64,000 nucleotides of DNA from Lelliottia jeotgali (GCA_002271215.1 CP018628.1:4539335-4603334), one strand, 5' to 3'; counted from the first letter of the stretch, positions 9,736-24,590 are shown. A program made the numbers and translations. Notes: generated by a model not told the origin, from the letters alone.

Positions 9736-10320
9736 GTGAATCAGTGCCGAGAAGTGATCGGCGTCGTTCTAGCCGGGGGAAGAGCGACGAGAATGGGCGG
9801 GAAAGATAAGGGCTTACAAGAGCTTAATGGCAAGCCATTATGGCAGCATGTTGCCGCTACGCTTAGTAATCAAGTGGAAACCATCGCTATCAGCGCTAAC
9901 CGCCACATCGATATTTATCGGCAAAGCGGGAATCCGGTCTACCAGGATAACCAAGAAGATTACCTTGGTCCACTGGCCGGAATGCTGAGCGTTATGCAGC
10001 AATCTGACGGGGAATGGTTCCTCTTTTGTCCGTGTGATACGCCGTTTATCCCCTCCAGCCTTGCTGAGCGGCTGATTCATCAACGTGAAGATGCGCCCGT
10101 TGTCTGGGTTCATGACGGCGAGCGCGATCATCCAACGATTGCGCTTGTTAACCGGAAATTAATCCCTGAATTAGAAGCTTATCTGGCTGCGGGAGAACGA
10201 CGAGTCATGGTGTTTATGCATCAGTCTGGCGGCCATTCCGTTGATTTTAGTGATTTGAAATCTGCTTTTATTAACGTGAACACTACTGAGGATCTGCAAA
10301 TGATGCAGGGGAAAGAATGA
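9736..10320 (+). CDS. mobA: Molybdenum cofactor guanylyltransferase MobA
   Basis: 194-aa cytoplasmic enzyme that transfers GMP from GTP to molybdopterin, producing bis-MGD for enzymes such as nitrate and formate dehydrogenases. The nucleotide-binding signature [19 protein letters not shown] occupies residues 9-27, followed by GPLAGM and PCDTPFIP. The GTG start at 9736 has GAGG 8 nt upstream. Its stop overlaps the mobB start by 4 bp (ATGA), so the two are translationally coupled. Confidence 0.96.
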   Translation: MNQCREVIGVVLAGGRATRMGGKDKGLQELNGKPLWQHVAATLSNQVETIAISANRHIDIYRQSGNPVYQDNQEDYLGPLAGMLSVMQQSDGEWFLFCPCDTPFIPSSLAERLIHQREDAPVVWVHDGERDHPTIALVNRKLIPELEAYLAAGERRVMVFMHQSGGHSVDFSDLKSAFINVNTTEDLQMMQGKE

Positions 10321-10823
10321 AACCTGTTTTAGCGATCGCCGCATGGAGCGGTACCGGGAAAACCTCGCTTCTCAAAAAGTTGATCCCGGCTCTGTGTGCT
10401 AAGGGAATCCGTCCAGGATTGATTAAGCACACTCACCACAACATGGATATCGATAAGCCGGGGAAAGACAGTTACGAGCTGCGTAAAGCCGGCGCGGCGC
10501 AAACTATGGTAGCCAGCGCGCAGCGATGGGCATTAATGACGGAGACCCTCGAAACAGAAAGTTTGGATCTGAATTATCTTGTAAGCCGAATGGACCATTC
10601 AACGCTGGATCTGGTGCTGGTCGAGGGGTTTAAACATGAATCCGTGCCCAAGATTTTGCTTTTTAGAAGCGATGCGGGGCATGAGATCGATGAGTTAACC
10701 GTAGATCAGCATGTTATTGCGGTGGCCACTGACGTTTCGCTGTCGCTTGAAGTTCCAGTGCTGGATTTAAATGATACTAATGCGATCGTCGAGTTTATTC
10801 AGGCGTGGATGGCGGGGAAATAA
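10317..10823 (+). CDS. mobB: Molybdopterin-guanine dinucleotide adapter MobB
   Basis: 168-aa GTP-binding accessory protein of MGD synthesis that helps deliver nucleotide or cofactor in the MobA pathway. The P-loop SGTGKTSLL lies at 11-19, followed by the conserved [17 protein letters not shown] and LVEGFKHE. It overlaps mobA by 4 bp. Downstream lies the end of the rRNA operon on the opposite strand; in E. coli mobB adjoins the 5S end of rrnA, which matters for the rearrangement finding. Confidence 0.95.
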   Translation: MKPVLAIAAWSGTGKTSLLKKLIPALCAKGIRPGLIKHTHHNMDIDKPGKDSYELRKAGAAQTMVASAQRWALMTETLETESLDLNYLVSRMDHSTLDLVLVEGFKHESVPKILLFRSDAGHEIDELTVDQHVIAVATDVSLSLEVPVLDLNDTNAIVEFIQAWMAGK

Positions 10824-10870
10824 TTGAGCGGTTTTTCAGTTTTATGGCTTATTTATATAAGGACAAAAAC

Positions 10871-10900
10871 GCAAAAAGGCCATCCTTCCGGATGGCCTCT
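10871..10900 (-). terminator. rRNA operon terminator (T2-like)
   Basis: Minus-strand stem AGGCCATCC, 4-nt loop, GGATGGCCT followed by TTTTTGCG, about 12 nt after the 5S gene. It resembles the second terminator of E. coli rrnB. Confidence 0.88.
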
Positions 10901-10911
10901 TCACTTAATTG

Positions 10912-11031
10912 ATGCCTGGCAGTTCCCTACTCTCACATGGGGAGACCCCACACTACCATCGGCGCTACGGCGTTTCACTTCTGAGTTCGGCATGGGGTCA
11001 GGTGGGACCACCGCGCTAAAGCCGCCAGGCA
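10912..11031 (-). rRNA. rrf: 5S ribosomal RNA
   Basis: 120 nt, starting TGCCTGGCGG at 11031 and ending TGCCAGGCAT at 10912, so the two ends pair. It carries the canonical GCCGAACTCAGAAGTG segment. No tRNA genes (such as aspT or trpT) follow it before mobB. Confidence 0.98.
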
Positions 11032-11125
11032 AATTCTGTTATCAACCCGCATCTCTGCAGGTCAATTAATCTGTTATCAGGCTGAAACTGATGTCTCTCT
11101 TCCGCCAAAACATCTTCGGCGTTGT

Positions 11126-14030
<2,905 letters not shown>

Positions 14031-14407
14031 TCACAACCCGAAGATGTTTCGTAAAACACCATCGTGTTGCGAAAATTTGAGAGACTCGAACACACCGTCA
14101 TTCTGTTCTTATTACGGAGAACAGACGCAGCGTGTCGTTTCAATTTTCAGCTTGATCCAGATTTTTAAAGAGCAAATATCTCAAACATGACTCAGGAGTC
14201 AGTTTTGAGATATTGAGGCAGGTGACTTTCACTCACAAACCAGCAAGTGGCGTCCCCTAGGGGATTCGAACCCCTGTTACCGCCGTGAAAGGGCGGTGTC
14301 CTGGGCCTCTAGACGAAGGGGACGTGTAAGTCTCAATCGCAAGACGCCTTGCTATTTACTTTTCATCAGACAATCTGTGTGGACACTACAAAGGCAGGTT
14401 CTTCAGG
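14031..14407 (-). other. 16S-23S spacer with 23S boxA
   Basis: The internal transcribed spacer holds a single tRNA-Glu gene, with no tRNA-Ile or tRNA-Ala. A boxA-like antitermination element (TGCTCTTTAAAAAT) is at 14161-14174 on the minus strand ahead of 23S. Confidence 0.9.
14248..14323 (-). tRNA. tRNA-Glu (anticodon UUC)
   Basis: 76 nt starting GTCCCCTTCGTCTAGAGGCC at 14323 and ending with an encoded CCA at 14248. The anticodon TTC is at 14287-14289 and the T-loop is GGTTCGAATCC. It is the single spacer tRNA of this operon, equivalent in position to gltU of E. coli rrnC. Confidence 0.98.
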
Positions 14408-15947
<1,540 letters not shown>

Positions 15948-16079
15948 AAGTTTGATGCTCGTGAATTAAACTTCGTAATGAATTACGTATGTTCACTCAG
16001 AGACTTTGGTATTCATTTAGCGTCTTTCGACGTTTAGAATCCATGTCACTTTGAGTGCCCACACAGATTGTCTGATAAA

Positions 16080-16092
16080 TTGTTAAAGAGCA
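16080..16092 (-). promoter_or_regulatory. rrn leader boxA antitermination site
   Basis: TGCTCTTTAACAA on the minus strand, the enterobacterial boxA bound by NusB/NusE, about 130 nt upstream of 16S. Confidence 0.85.
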
Positions 16093-16130
16093 GTGCAACG
16101 CGGCTTTCGCTCACCGTTGCGAGGTCCCGT

Positions 16131-16158
16131 ATAATACGTTTTCCTCATTCAGAGTCAA
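16131..16158 (-). promoter_or_regulatory. rrn P2 promoter
   Basis: Minus-strand TTGACT (16153-16158), 16-bp spacer, TATTAT (16131-16136), about 200 nt upstream of 16S. Confidence 0.85.
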
Positions 16159-16251
16159 GCGTTTAATTTCGCTTTTCTCTGTCGGCGTTCATCGCTGAAC
16201 CCCTTCTGTCCCGGCGGCTTGCGTGCCGTTGTTCCGTGTCAGTGGAGGCGC

Positions 16252-16320
16252 ATTATAGGGAGTTATTCTGAGGTGACAAGAGGAATCTTAATAAAATTTT
16301 CTAACCGCGTTTTTTTTCAC
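16252..16320 (-). promoter_or_regulatory. rrn P1 promoter with UP element
   Basis: Minus-strand TTGTCA (16274-16279), 16 bp, TATAAT (16252-16257) and a GC-rich discriminator. Immediately upstream an A/T-rich UP element (AGAAAATTTTATTAAG) resembles that of rrnB P1. Fis sites are expected further upstream but I did not delimit them. Confidence 0.88.
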
Positions 16321-16428
16321 CAAAACGCCTTATGACAAGCCATAAATTGTTCTATTTGCTGTTATTGCAGCCACAATCACACGCCAGATGGCATACTTAA
16401 TAGCATGAACCATTAAGGAATAAGAGCG

Positions 16429-17136
16429 ATGCCCTTAAGCGCGCAACAGCTGGCAGCCCAAAAAAACCTCTCTTATGTGCTGGCAGAGAAACTGGCTCAA
16501 CGCATTCTGGCCGGAAAATATACGCCAGGAAGCATTCTACCAGGTGAAATGGAACTGGGAGAGCAGTTTGGTGTGAGCCGCACTGCCGTTCGCGAAGCGG
16601 TGAAGACGTTAACCGCGAAAGGCATGGTGCTCCCGCGCCCACGTATCGGGACACGCGTGATGCCCCAGAGCAACTGGAACTTCCTCGATCAGGAGCTACT
16701 CTCCTGGTGGATGACTGAAGAGAATTTCCATCAGGTCGTTGAGCACTTCCTTATTATGCGCAGCAGCCTGGAACCGCAGGCCTGTTTACTTGCCGCCCTG
16801 CAAGGCAGTGCTGAACAGAAAGCCCAGCTCAATACGCTGATGGACGAAATGACCTTCCTGAAGCAGCATTTCAACCGCCAGCGCTGGATTGAAGTGGATA
16901 TGGCCTGGCATGAGCAGATCTACGCGATGAGTGGAAACCCCTTCCTGACCTCCTTTGCCTCCCTGTTCCACTCGGTGTACCACACTTACTTTGCTTCTAT
17001 TACTCAGAATGACGTGGTGAAGCTGGATCAGCACCAGGCCATTGTTGATGCCATTCAGGATAGCGACGGCCAACGCGCTTTACTCGCCTGCCAGGTTTTA
17101 TTAGCGACGCCACACCAACAACCGGACAATCAATGA
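16429..17136 (+). CDS. yieP: YieP, GntR/FadR-family transcriptional regulator
   Basis: 235-aa regulator closely matching E. coli YieP (230 aa). The N-terminal winged helix-turn-helix (about 15-75, containing [18 protein letters not shown]) is followed by an FCD-type all-helical ligand domain (about 95-225) with the metal-binding pattern around DMAWHEQIY. It overlaps hsrA by 4 bp. In E. coli yieP likewise adjoins the promoter end of rrnC. The effector is unknown. Confidence 0.94.
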   Translation: MPLSAQQLAAQKNLSYVLAEKLAQRILAGKYTPGSILPGEMELGEQFGVSRTAVREAVKTLTAKGMVLPRPRIGTRVMPQSNWNFLDQELLSWWMTEENFHQVVEHFLIMRSSLEPQACLLAALQGSAEQKAQLNTLMDEMTFLKQHFNRQRWIEVDMAWHEQIYAMSGNPFLTSFASLFHSVYHTYFASITQNDVVKLDQHQAIVDAIQDSDGQRALLACQVLLATPHQQPDNQ

Positions 17137-18560
17137 CTGAGAAAAAAGCACGCAGCATGGCGGGATTGCCATGGATTGCGGCAATGGCTTTCTTTATGCA
17201 GGCGCTGGATGCCACCATTCTTAACACGGCCCTCCCGGCCATTGCTGAAAGTCTCAACCGTTCTCCACTGGCGATGCAATCCGCCATCATCAGCTATACG
17301 CTGACCGTCGCGATGCTGATCCCGGTGAGCGGCTGGCTGGCGGACCGATTCGGCACGCGCCGGATCTTTATGCTTGCCGTCACGCTCTTTACCCTCGGCT
17401 CGCTGGCCTGTGCGCTTTCGACCTCTTTATCCGAGCTGGTTGTGTTCCGCATCCTGCAGGGCATCGGTGGAGCGATGATGATGCCGGTCGCACGCCTGGC
17501 GTTATTACGCGCCTACCCGCGCAGCGAACTGCTTCCGGTACTGAACTTTGTCACCATGCCCGGCCTGGTTGGCCCGATCCTCGGCCCGGTTCTCGGCGGC
17601 GTACTGGTGACCTGGGCGAGCTGGCACTGGATATTCCTGATTAACATTCCGATTGGCGTGGCCGGTCTTTGCTACGCCCGCAAATACATGCCGAACTTCA
17701 CCACGCCGAAGCGCAGCTTTGATATGGGCGGTTTTTTCCTGTTCGGCCTGAGTCTGGTGCTGTTCTCTACAGGCATGGAGTTATTTGGCGAAAAAATCGT
17801 GGCCACCTGGATCGCGCTTTCCATCATCCTGAGCGGTATCTTGCTTTTCCTTCTTTATATACGTCACGCGCGCCGACACCCGACGCCCCTCATTTCATTG
17901 CTGTTGTTCAAAACCCGAACCTTCTCGGTGGGCATTGCCGGAAATATCGCTTCGCGCCTGGGCACCGGCTGCGTGCCGTTTTTGATGCCATTGATGCTGC
18001 AGGTCGGGTTTGGTTATCCGGCGCTCATTGCCGGATGCATGATGGCGCCGACCGCCGTCGGGTCCATTCTGGCGAAATCGATGGTGACGCAGATCCTGCG
18101 CAGACTGGGTTATCGTAAAACACTGGTGGGCGTCACGGTGTTTATCGGGCTGATGATTGCGCAGTTCTCGCTTCAGTCCGCCGCCTTCCCGGCGTGGATG
18201 CTGCTGCTCCCGCTCTTTATCTTAGGGATGGCGATGTCGATCCAGTTCACCTCGATGAACACCATCAGCCTTGCGGATCTGACGGACGAAAACGCCAGCG
18301 GCGGCAACAGCGTGCTGGCCGTAACGCAACAGCTGTCGATAAGTCTTGGGGTCGCGGTGAGCGCAGCGGTGCTGCGCGTCTATGAAGGGATGGAAGGGAC
18401 GAACACGGTGGAGCAGTTCCACTACACCTTTATTACGATGGGCGTCCTGACGGTGGTCTCGGCGCTGGTGTTTATGCTGCTGAAGCCAAAAGACGGTCGT
18501 AATCTGATTAAAGATCGCCACCCTGCGAAACAGAACCGCGTTCCATCAGAACAGGAGTAA
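17133..18560 (+). CDS. hsrA: HsrA, DHA2-family major facilitator transporter
   Basis: 475-aa inner-membrane drug:H+ antiporter-type protein with about 14 hydrophobic segments, same length as E. coli HsrA (YieO). The MFS loop motif [13 protein letters not shown] lies near residue 68, and motif C-like glycine/proline repeats ([13 protein letters not shown]) lie near residue 145. Start ATG overlaps the yieP stop. Its 3' end overlaps the convergent rbsR by 53 bp. Substrate is not established. Confidence 0.94.
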   Translation: MTEKKARSMAGLPWIAAMAFFMQALDATILNTALPAIAESLNRSPLAMQSAIISYTLTVAMLIPVSGWLADRFGTRRIFMLAVTLFTLGSLACALSTSLSELVVFRILQGIGGAMMMPVARLALLRAYPRSELLPVLNFVTMPGLVGPILGPVLGGVLVTWASWHWIFLINIPIGVAGLCYARKYMPNFTTPKRSFDMGGFFLFGLSLVLFSTGMELFGEKIVATWIALSIILSGILLFLLYIRHARRHPTPLISLLLFKTRTFSVGIAGNIASRLGTGCVPFLMPLMLQVGFGYPALIAGCMMAPTAVGSILAKSMVTQILRRLGYRKTLVGVTVFIGLMIAQFSLQSAAFPAWMLLLPLFILGMAMSIQFTSMNTISLADLTDENASGGNSVLAVTQQLSISLGVAVSAAVLRVYEGMEGTNTVEQFHYTFITMGVLTVVSALVFMLLKPKDGRNLIKDRHPAKQNRVPSEQE

Positions 18561-19518
18561 GCTGCAACCGCTGCTGCGAAAGTGCGGGCTGCGCCATCCG
18601 ATGAATCAATACATCGATCGCCAGCTCGCCCAGCTCGTCTTTCGGCTGATGAATTGTGGTCAGCGGCGGCGTCATATACTGAGCCAGTTCGATATCATCG
18701 TAACCAATCACCGCCATATCCTGAGGAACGCGTAATCCCGCCTGATACAGTGCCTGATACGCGCCAAAAGCCATCGCATCGTTGCCGATAAATACCGCCT
18801 GCGGTCGCACGTCCTGCGACAGCAGTTTTTGCATCGCTTCAAAACCGCCGTTAAATTCAAAATCACCGGTGATGCGATACCCGTCCGGAATCGGCAGGCC
18901 CGCGCGATCCATGGCCGCAAGATACCCTTCAAGACGCAAACGCGCCGGGGTTTTATCCAGTGGCCCGGTAATGCAGGCGATGCGGGTGTAGCCTTTATCG
19001 ATCAGATATTGCGTCGCCATATCGCCGCCCAGCAGCGAGTTATCCTGAATCAGATCACTGGTCCCGTCGAAGGGTGCCCAGTCCATCATCACCGTCGGAA
19101 CCGAAGGATAGCGCTGCATGATCTCTTTTGAGGGCTGGTGCGTCTCGGTACACAGCAGCAGCAATCCGTCGACGCGCTTTTGCATCAGGGTTTCCAGATT
19201 ACGGTTCATGCGCTGTTCGTCACCTTCGGTGTTACATAACACCAGGCTGTAACCGCGTTCAAAACAGCTGCGTTCAACGCCGCGCACCAGCTCTGAATAA
19301 AAAGGATTGGTACTGGCGGTGATCAGCATACCGATGGTGTGGGTCTGATTAAGTTTGAGACTGCGCGCGAGCGCCGAAGGAGCATAGTTGAGGTCTTTGA
19401 CGGCAGCTTCGACTTTTTCCCGAATGGCCTCGCTGACAAAGCGATCGTTATTAATGACGTGGGAAACCGTCGAGGTAGAAACGCCCGCCATACGGGCGAC
19501 ATCTTTCATTGTGGCCAA
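18508..19518 (-). CDS. rbsR: Ribose operon repressor RbsR
   Basis: 336-aa LacI-family repressor (E. coli 330 aa). The HTH (residues 1-25, [20 protein letters not shown]) and hinge helix are followed by a ribose-binding-protein-like effector domain. It represses rbs and, in E. coli, switches purine nucleotide supply genes. The C-terminus runs a few residues past the E. coli end ([11 protein letters not shown] instead of ERGSA) and so enters the hsrA coding region. Last gene of the rbs operon, 3 nt after rbsK. Candidate operators are at 24393-24408 and 24472-24487. Confidence 0.96.
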   Translation of the reverse strand: MATMKDVARMAGVSTSTVSHVINNDRFVSEAIREKVEAAVKDLNYAPSALARSLKLNQTHTIGMLITASTNPFYSELVRGVERSCFERGYSLVLCNTEGDEQRMNRNLETLMQKRVDGLLLLCTETHQPSKEIMQRYPSVPTVMMDWAPFDGTSDLIQDNSLLGGDMATQYLIDKGYTRIACITGPLDKTPARLRLEGYLAAMDRAGLPIPDGYRITGDFEFNGGFEAMQKLLSQDVRPQAVFIGNDAMAFGAYQALYQAGLRVPQDMAVIGYDDIELAQYMTPPLTTIHQPKDELGELAIDVLIHRMAQPALSQQRLQLTPVLMERGSVSQGGDL

Positions 19519-19521
19519 ACG

Positions 19522-20451
19522 TTACCTCTGCTGACTCAAAAATTCATCAATCTCTTTGCGCCACGGAACCGAAGGCTGTGCCCCTTTACGCGTCACCGCA
19601 ATCGCAGCGGCAGCGTGAGCAAAGCGAATGGCGTTGTCCAGCGTACTGCCTTCCAGCAGAGCCGTAACCAGCGCACCGTTAAAGGTGTCTCCCGCTGCAA
19701 TGGTATCAATCGCTTTGACCTTAAAGCCGGGAACACGGCGGCCTTCACCGTTAACGCTGGCCCATACGCCGCGACTGCCCAGCGTAATGATGACCGTTCC
19801 TATGCCTTTATTGTGCAGTGCCTGGGCGGCACGCGCTGCGTCGTCATCATTTTCCACGCAAATACCCGTCAGCTTTTCAGCTTCCGTTTCGTTCGGGGTG
19901 ATGATGTCCACCAGCGCCAGCAACTCGTCTGATAATAGACGCGCTGGAGCAGGGTTAAGTACGACAGTGGTATGATTTTCATGTGCAATTTTCGCGGCCG
20001 CCAGCACGCTTTCCACCGGCGACTCGAGCTGCATTAGCAGCGCTTCTGCGCTGGCAATCAGCCCACGCTGTTCTTCTACACGCTCAATATTCAGCGCCGC
20101 ATTGGCTCCCGCATGAATACCGATAACATTCTCACCTTCCGCGTTGACGAAGATCAGCGCCACGCCGGTTGATTCGCCTGCCACCACGCTGACCGGCGCA
20201 ATATTGATATTGTCGCTTTCCAGCTGTTTACGCACACGCTCGCCGGTGTCGTCATCCCCCGTACAGGCAATAAACGCGATGTTCGCCCCGCTGCGCCCGG
20301 CTGCTACCGCCTGGTTTGCGCCTTTGCCGCCGAAAGCCACCTGATACTGATTGCCAGTGACGGTTTCGCCAGGCGTCGGGAAAGAGTCAAGGTTAAGAAT
20401 GTGATCGGCATTGATACTGCCAAGGACGACGAGATTGACTGCGGTTTTCAT
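19522..20451 (-). CDS. rbsK: Ribokinase
   Basis: 309-aa PfkB-family kinase that phosphorylates D-ribose to ribose 5-phosphate. The N-terminal signature GGKGANQAVA begins at residue 41, and the C-terminal signature with the catalytic Asp is DTIAAGDTFNGAL near residue 250. Start ATG 20451 (MKTAVNLVVLGSINADH) gives exactly the E. coli length; an upstream frame extension is not supported. It is separated from rbsB by an intercistronic hairpin. Confidence 0.96.
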   Translation of the reverse strand: MKTAVNLVVLGSINADHILNLDSFPTPGETVTGNQYQVAFGGKGANQAVAAGRSGANIAFIACTGDDDTGERVRKQLESDNINIAPVSVVAGESTGVALIFVNAEGENVIGIHAGANAALNIERVEEQRGLIASAEALLMQLESPVESVLAAAKIAHENHTTVVLNPAPARLLSDELLALVDIITPNETEAEKLTGICVENDDDAARAAQALHNKGIGTVIITLGSRGVWASVNGEGRRVPGFKVKAIDTIAAGDTFNGALVTALLEGSTLDNAIRFAHAAAAIAVTRKGAQPSVPWRKEIDEFLSQQR

Positions 20452-20473
20452 GTTTGAGGTGTCCAGTAAAGAA

Positions 20474-20495
20474 GCCACCGGTTTGACCCGGTGGC
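20474..20495 (-). repeat. Intercistronic palindrome between rbsB and rbsK
   Basis: GCCACCGG / CCGGTGGC with a 6-nt loop between rbsB and rbsK. Such hairpins usually stabilise the upstream mRNA, here the abundant binding-protein message, and lower downstream expression. Confidence 0.75.
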
Positions 20496-20557
20496 GTATG
20501 CCACACTTTTCTTTATTTATAGTCCCTCAGACCATCAATGACGGCCTGAATCGCCTA

Positions 20558-21448
20558 TTACTGCTTGACGACCAGCTTCAGGTCAACCGGATATTTAGCC
20601 TGGACTTTCTCGCCCTTCAGCACTTTATCCGCAGTCTGAACGCCCGTCGCGCCAATCTGCTCTGGCAACTGAGCGATAGTCGCCGCCAGTTTGCCATCGT
20701 TTACCGCTTTCTCACCGTCTGGCGTACCGTCAAAACCAACGACCATCACATCAGATTTACCGGCAGTTTGCAGAGCACGCAGCGCGCCCAGTGCCATTTC
20801 GTCGTTCTGCGCGAATACGGCCTGTACTTCAGGATGCGCGGTCAGCAGGTTCTGCATGACGTTCAGGCCTTTAGTACGGTCGAAGTCAGCAGGCTGGCTG
20901 GCCAGGACGTTAAATTTGTGCGCGGCAACAGCCTGCTGGAAACCTTCGCCACGCTCACGCGCTGCGGAGGTCCCTGCGATACCTTGCAGTTCGATAACTT
21001 TGGCGCCTTCACCGGCTTTCTTGGCGATGTAGTCACCGGCGATTTTGCCGCCCAGCACGTTATCAGATGCGATGTGGCTGACCACTTCGCCTTTGGTTGC
21101 CACGCGGTCCAGGGTAATCACAGGGATTTTCGCCTGGTTTGCCATCTTCACGGCGTTACCTACCGCGTCAGAATCAGTTGGGTTGATCAGCAGGATTTTG
21201 GTGCCACGAACGGTTAAGTCCTGAACGTTGGCCAGCTCTTTCGCCGGGTTGTTCTGTGAGTCCAGAACCACCAGGTTATAGCCCAGTTTGTCAGCTTCTT
21301 TCTGCGCGCCATCCTTCAGTGAGACGAAGAACGGGTTGTTCAGCGTAGAGATGACCAGCGCGATGGTGTCTTTCGCCATTGCGTTCGCACTCACGGTAGC
21401 GCTCAGCGCCACAGCAGAAACCAGGGTAGCCAGTTTTTTCATGTTCAT
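20558..21448 (-). CDS. rbsB: D-ribose periplasmic binding protein
   Basis: 296-aa precursor of the RbsABC substrate-binding protein, which also serves Trg-mediated chemotaxis in E. coli. A signal peptide ends at about residue 25 ([14 protein letters not shown]), and the mature protein is nearly identical to E. coli RbsB ([29 protein letters not shown]). ATG 21448 (MNMKKLATL) gives the E. coli length. An in-frame TTG two codons earlier and an ATG two codons later are possible but less likely. Confidence 0.97.
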   Translation of the reverse strand: MNMKKLATLVSAVALSATVSANAMAKDTIALVISTLNNPFFVSLKDGAQKEADKLGYNLVVLDSQNNPAKELANVQDLTVRGTKILLINPTDSDAVGNAVKMANQAKIPVITLDRVATKGEVVSHIASDNVLGGKIAGDYIAKKAGEGAKVIELQGIAGTSAARERGEGFQQAVAAHKFNVLASQPADFDRTKGLNVMQNLLTAHPEVQAVFAQNDEMALGALRALQTAGKSDVMVVGFDGTPDGEKAVNDGKLAATIAQLPEQIGATGVQTADKVLKGEKVQAKYPVDLKLVVKQ

Positions 21449-21475
21449 ATTCAAGATGTCCTGTAGTGTCGTCAG

Positions 21476-22441
21476 TTACTGTTTTTTGTTGTCTACCAGA
21501 ACCGCCAGCAAAATCACCACTGCTTTAACGATCATCTGGTAATAGGAAGAAACACCTAATAAATTCAAACCATTATTCAGGAAGCCAAGGATAAGTGCGC
21601 CGATCAATGTCCCAACAATGCGACCTTTGCCGCCCGCCAGGCTGGTACCGCCCAACACCACCGCGGCAATCGCATCCAGCTCATATCCCGTACCCGCCGT
21701 CGGCTGCGCAGAAGAGAGACGCGCCACTTCGATGATGCCCGCCAGCGACGCCAACAGGCCGCACAGGGAATAGACGATAATTTTGACTTTATTGACGCTG
21801 ATGCCGGAAAGACGCGTCGCCGCTTCGTTACCGCCCAGGGCATAGATATAGCGGCCCAGACGGGTGTGGTGCAGCATGTACCACGCCGCCAGGAAGACGA
21901 TCCCCATAATCCACACCGGCGTAGGAATACCCAGCGGACGACCGATACCAAACCAGCCAAACAGATCGGCGTTGTCGGTAAAGCCGGTATTGACGGGGCT
22001 GCCGTTGGTGTAGACCATCGTCACACCGCGCAGCAGCAGCATCATCACCAGCGTGGCGATGAACGCCTGCACGCGGCCTTTTGCCACAATCATTCCGGTG
22101 ACCGCACCGACAGCCGCACCTAACGCCAGCGCCGCCGCAATCGCCACCAGCGCGTTGACCTCAATCCCTACAATCGAGGCCGCCACCGCGCCGGTGAGCG
22201 CCAGCAGAGAACCGACGGACAGGTCGATTCCCGACGTCAAAATCACCAGCGTCATGCCTACGGCCATAATGGCGTTAACGGATGTCTGCTGAAGAATATT
22301 GAACAGGTTATTAACGGTAAAAAAGTTCGGGCTCATGGTCGACACAATCGCGATCAGCACCAGCAGGGCGATCAGCGATTTTTGTTCCAGCAGCCACGCT
22401 TTAGTGAAATAGCGGCGACCAGCAACAGCCTGGGTAGTCAT
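21476..22441 (-). CDS. rbsC: Ribose ABC transporter permease RbsC
   Basis: 321-aa inner-membrane permease of the BPD_transp_2 family (E. coli 321 aa), with multiple hydrophobic helices and the conserved cytoplasmic loop GGNEAATRLSGI near residue 210 that contacts the ATPase. It lies 4 nt after rbsA and before rbsB in the operon. Confidence 0.96.
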   Translation of the reverse strand: MTTQAVAGRRYFTKAWLLEQKSLIALLVLIAIVSTMSPNFFTVNNLFNILQQTSVNAIMAVGMTLVILTSGIDLSVGSLLALTGAVAASIVGIEVNALVAIAAALALGAAVGAVTGMIVAKGRVQAFIATLVMMLLLRGVTMVYTNGSPVNTGFTDNADLFGWFGIGRPLGIPTPVWIMGIVFLAAWYMLHHTRLGRYIYALGGNEAATRLSGISVNKVKIIVYSLCGLLASLAGIIEVARLSSAQPTAGTGYELDAIAAVVLGGTSLAGGKGRIVGTLIGALILGFLNNGLNLLGVSSYYQMIVKAVVILLAVLVDNKKQ

Positions 22442-22445
22442 CTTC

Positions 22446-23951
22446 TTACTCCTGATTCACGCGATTAAGCTTGCCCACAGCGGCAGCCATCAGAACTTCC
22501 TGGGTGGCCTGCTCGCGAGTGAATTCACCGCCGAGATGCCCTTCATGCATAACCATAATGCGATCGCTCATGCCTAATACTTCTGGCATCTCGGAAGAGA
22601 CCAGAATGATGCTCAGACCGTCAGCCTTGAACTGGTTAATCAGCTGATAAATCTCTTTCTTTGCGCCGACGTCTACGCCACGGGTTGGCTCGTCGAGGAT
22701 CAGCACTTTCGGACGCGTCATCAGGCCGCGGGCAATCGCCACTTTCTGCTGATTACCGCCAGAGAGCAGGCCAATCGCCTGTTCCATCGACGGGGTTTTC
22801 ACGTTAAACAGACGGATAAAATCACTCACCGCCTGCTGTTCGTCTTTGTGCTTTAAGCTACCGCCGCTGCGGCTGAAGTAGCGCAGCGCCGTCAGGGACA
22901 TATTCTCTTTCACCGACATCCCGAGTACTAAGCCGTCGCGCTTACGGTCTTCGGAGATATAAACGATGCCGTTTGCCAGCCCATCCTGCGGAGAACGGGT
23001 GACCACTTCATGACCGTCGAGAGTGACGTACCCGCTGGCACGCGGCAGTGCGCCATACAGCACTTTCATCAGCTCGGTACGACCCGCGCCCATCAACCCC
23101 GCTACGCCCAGAATTTCGCCCTGATGCAGAGTGAAAGAGACGTCATGCACGCCCGGCCCGCACAGGTTATCGACCTTCAGGCGAACAGCACCCGGTGCTT
23201 TGTCGAGACGGGGATATTGTTCTTCGAGCTTACGTCCCACCATCATCTCGATCAGCGAATCTTCGGTCAGAGACGACACTTCGCGTTCGGCAATAAACTG
23301 GCCGTCGCGGAATACCGTCACGTCATCGCAAATTTCGAAGATCTCTTTCATGCGGTGGGAGATATAGACAATCCCGCGCCCCTGGGCTTTTAGCTCACGA
23401 ATAACGCGGAATAAAGATTCGGTTTCGGTATCAGTCAATGCATCGGTCGGTTCATCCATGACGATGACTTTCGACTCGAAGCTCAGCACCTTGGCGATTT
23501 CAACCATCTGCTGATCGCCGATAGACAGGTCGCCGACCAGACGGTCGCTTTTGAAGCGCAGGTTCAGCTTCGCCAGCAGAATGTCGGCTTCGGCGTACAT
23601 CTTTTTCCAGTCGATTTTGCCGAAGCGGTTAACGAACTCGCGGCCGAGGAAGATGTTTTCCGCAATGGTGAGCTGCGGGATAAGGTTCAGTTCCTGATGG
23701 ATGATACCGATCCCGGCTTCCTGAGAGGATTTTGGCCCGGTGAAGGTGGTCTCTTTCCCCAGCCACAGCAGCGTGCCGGCGTCACGGGCGTAAATGCCGG
23801 TGAGCACTTTCATCATCGTGGATTTGCCCGCGCCGTTTTCACCCACCAGCGCCATGACGCGCCCGGAGTAAACATTTAACGCCGCGCCGGAGAGGGCTTT
23901 TACGCCCGGGAACGATTTATCGATCCCTTTGAGTTGCAATAATGCGTCCAT
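22446..23951 (-). CDS. rbsA: Ribose ABC transporter ATPase RbsA
   Basis: 501-aa protein with tandem ABC domains energising ribose import. The N-terminal half has a full Walker A (GENGAGKST, near 37), signature and Walker B (VIVMDEPT). The C-terminal half has a degenerate Walker A (GLMGAGRTE) but an intact LSGGNQQKV signature and LILDEPT. Start ATG 23951 (MDALLQLKG) gives the E. coli length and follows GAGG at 5 nt; a 15-codon upstream extension is rejected because it runs into rbsD. Confidence 0.96.
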   Translation of the reverse strand: MDALLQLKGIDKSFPGVKALSGAALNVYSGRVMALVGENGAGKSTMMKVLTGIYARDAGTLLWLGKETTFTGPKSSQEAGIGIIHQELNLIPQLTIAENIFLGREFVNRFGKIDWKKMYAEADILLAKLNLRFKSDRLVGDLSIGDQQMVEIAKVLSFESKVIVMDEPTDALTDTETESLFRVIRELKAQGRGIVYISHRMKEIFEICDDVTVFRDGQFIAEREVSSLTEDSLIEMMVGRKLEEQYPRLDKAPGAVRLKVDNLCGPGVHDVSFTLHQGEILGVAGLMGAGRTELMKVLYGALPRASGYVTLDGHEVVTRSPQDGLANGIVYISEDRKRDGLVLGMSVKENMSLTALRYFSRSGGSLKHKDEQQAVSDFIRLFNVKTPSMEQAIGLLSGGNQQKVAIARGLMTRPKVLILDEPTRGVDVGAKKEIYQLINQFKADGLSIILVSSEMPEVLGMSDRIMVMHEGHLGGEFTREQATQEVLMAAAVGKLNRVNQE

Positions 23952-23958
23952 GATGGCC

Positions 23959-24378
23959 TCAGAAGGTGACGCCAGCACAGAGAATGATATTCGCATACGG
24001 GGAGCATTCCCCGCTGCGAATCACCGCCTGACTGTCTGCGGTTTGTTGTTTGAATTGTTCGTGCGTTGTGTAACGAATTTCTATGGTGTTTCCCTGGTGT
24101 TGTTGCAGTTGCTCGATGTGGCTAAGCAACGTTTCGTGGAGCTGCGGATTATGTTGTTTGATTTCCGTCGCGAGAATGGCCGTCTCAACCTGCATCTCCG
24201 CCGTCACCACGTTCAGTACCTGCATAAACGAGGGCACGCCCTGGGTTAATGCCATATCAATACGGGTTGTGCTGCGCGGAACCGGTAAGCCTGCATCGCA
24301 AACCACCAGCGTATCGGTATGCCCAAGACGGGAAATAACCGACGAGATTTCAGAATTGAGTACCGTACCTTTCTTCAT
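23959..24378 (-). CDS. rbsD: D-ribose pyranase
   Basis: 139-aa cytoplasmic enzyme that interconverts the pyranose and furanose forms of ribose so that ribokinase can use it. Same length as E. coli RbsD; the catalytic-type H20 lies in [19 protein letters not shown]. First gene of rbsDACBKR, with GGAG 7 nt before the ATG, 7 nt upstream of rbsA. Confidence 0.96.
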   Translation of the reverse strand: MKKGTVLNSEISSVISRLGHTDTLVVCDAGLPVPRSTTRIDMALTQGVPSFMQVLNVVTAEMQVETAILATEIKQHNPQLHETLLSHIEQLQQHQGNTIEIRYTTHEQFKQQTADSQAVIRSGECSPYANIILCAGVTF

Positions 24379-24392
24379 TTTCTTGCTCCACT

Positions 24393-24487
24393 AGCGAAAC
24401 GTTTCGCTGAATTAAGTTTAATCTCAACGGTGTTCAGAAAACCATCATGACGTAACAGAATTGTGATCAACGTCGAAACGTTTCGCT
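24393..24487 (-). promoter_or_regulatory. rbs operon control region: two RbsR operators, CRP half-site
   Basis: A perfect 16-bp palindrome AGCGAAACGTTTCGCT (24393-24408) lies 15 nt upstream of rbsD and matches the E. coli RbsR operator. A second copy with an exact 12-bp core CGAAACGTTTCG (24474-24485) lies 79 bp further upstream. Between them TGTGATCAACG (from 24462) looks like a CRP half-site. I could not assign the -35/-10 with confidence. Confidence 0.78.
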
Positions 24488-24511
24488 AAGTGAAATGGGG
24501 AGCAACAGAAT

Positions 24512-24590
24512 TGCCCTGCGGCGCTACGCTTGCGCGGGCCTACGGGTAAAGTAGGCCGGGTAAGCGAAGCGCCACCCGGCATTTTTGGAA
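24512..24590. repeat. REP pair between kup and rbsD
   Basis: Two REP-type arms in opposite orientation (GCGGCGCTACGCTTGCGCGGGCC and GGCCGGGTAAGCGAAGCGCC) with a short linker. It lies just after the kup stop and upstream of the rbs control region. Confidence 0.8.

Noticed and set aside
10832..10911. tRNA genes (aspT, trpT) after 5S
   Set aside because: Searched by eye in the 5S-mobB gap; only a terminator is present.
20411..21217. 268-codon open frame opposite rbsB
   Set aside because: Antisense shadow of rbsB and the rbsK start; no domain, no ribosome-binding site.
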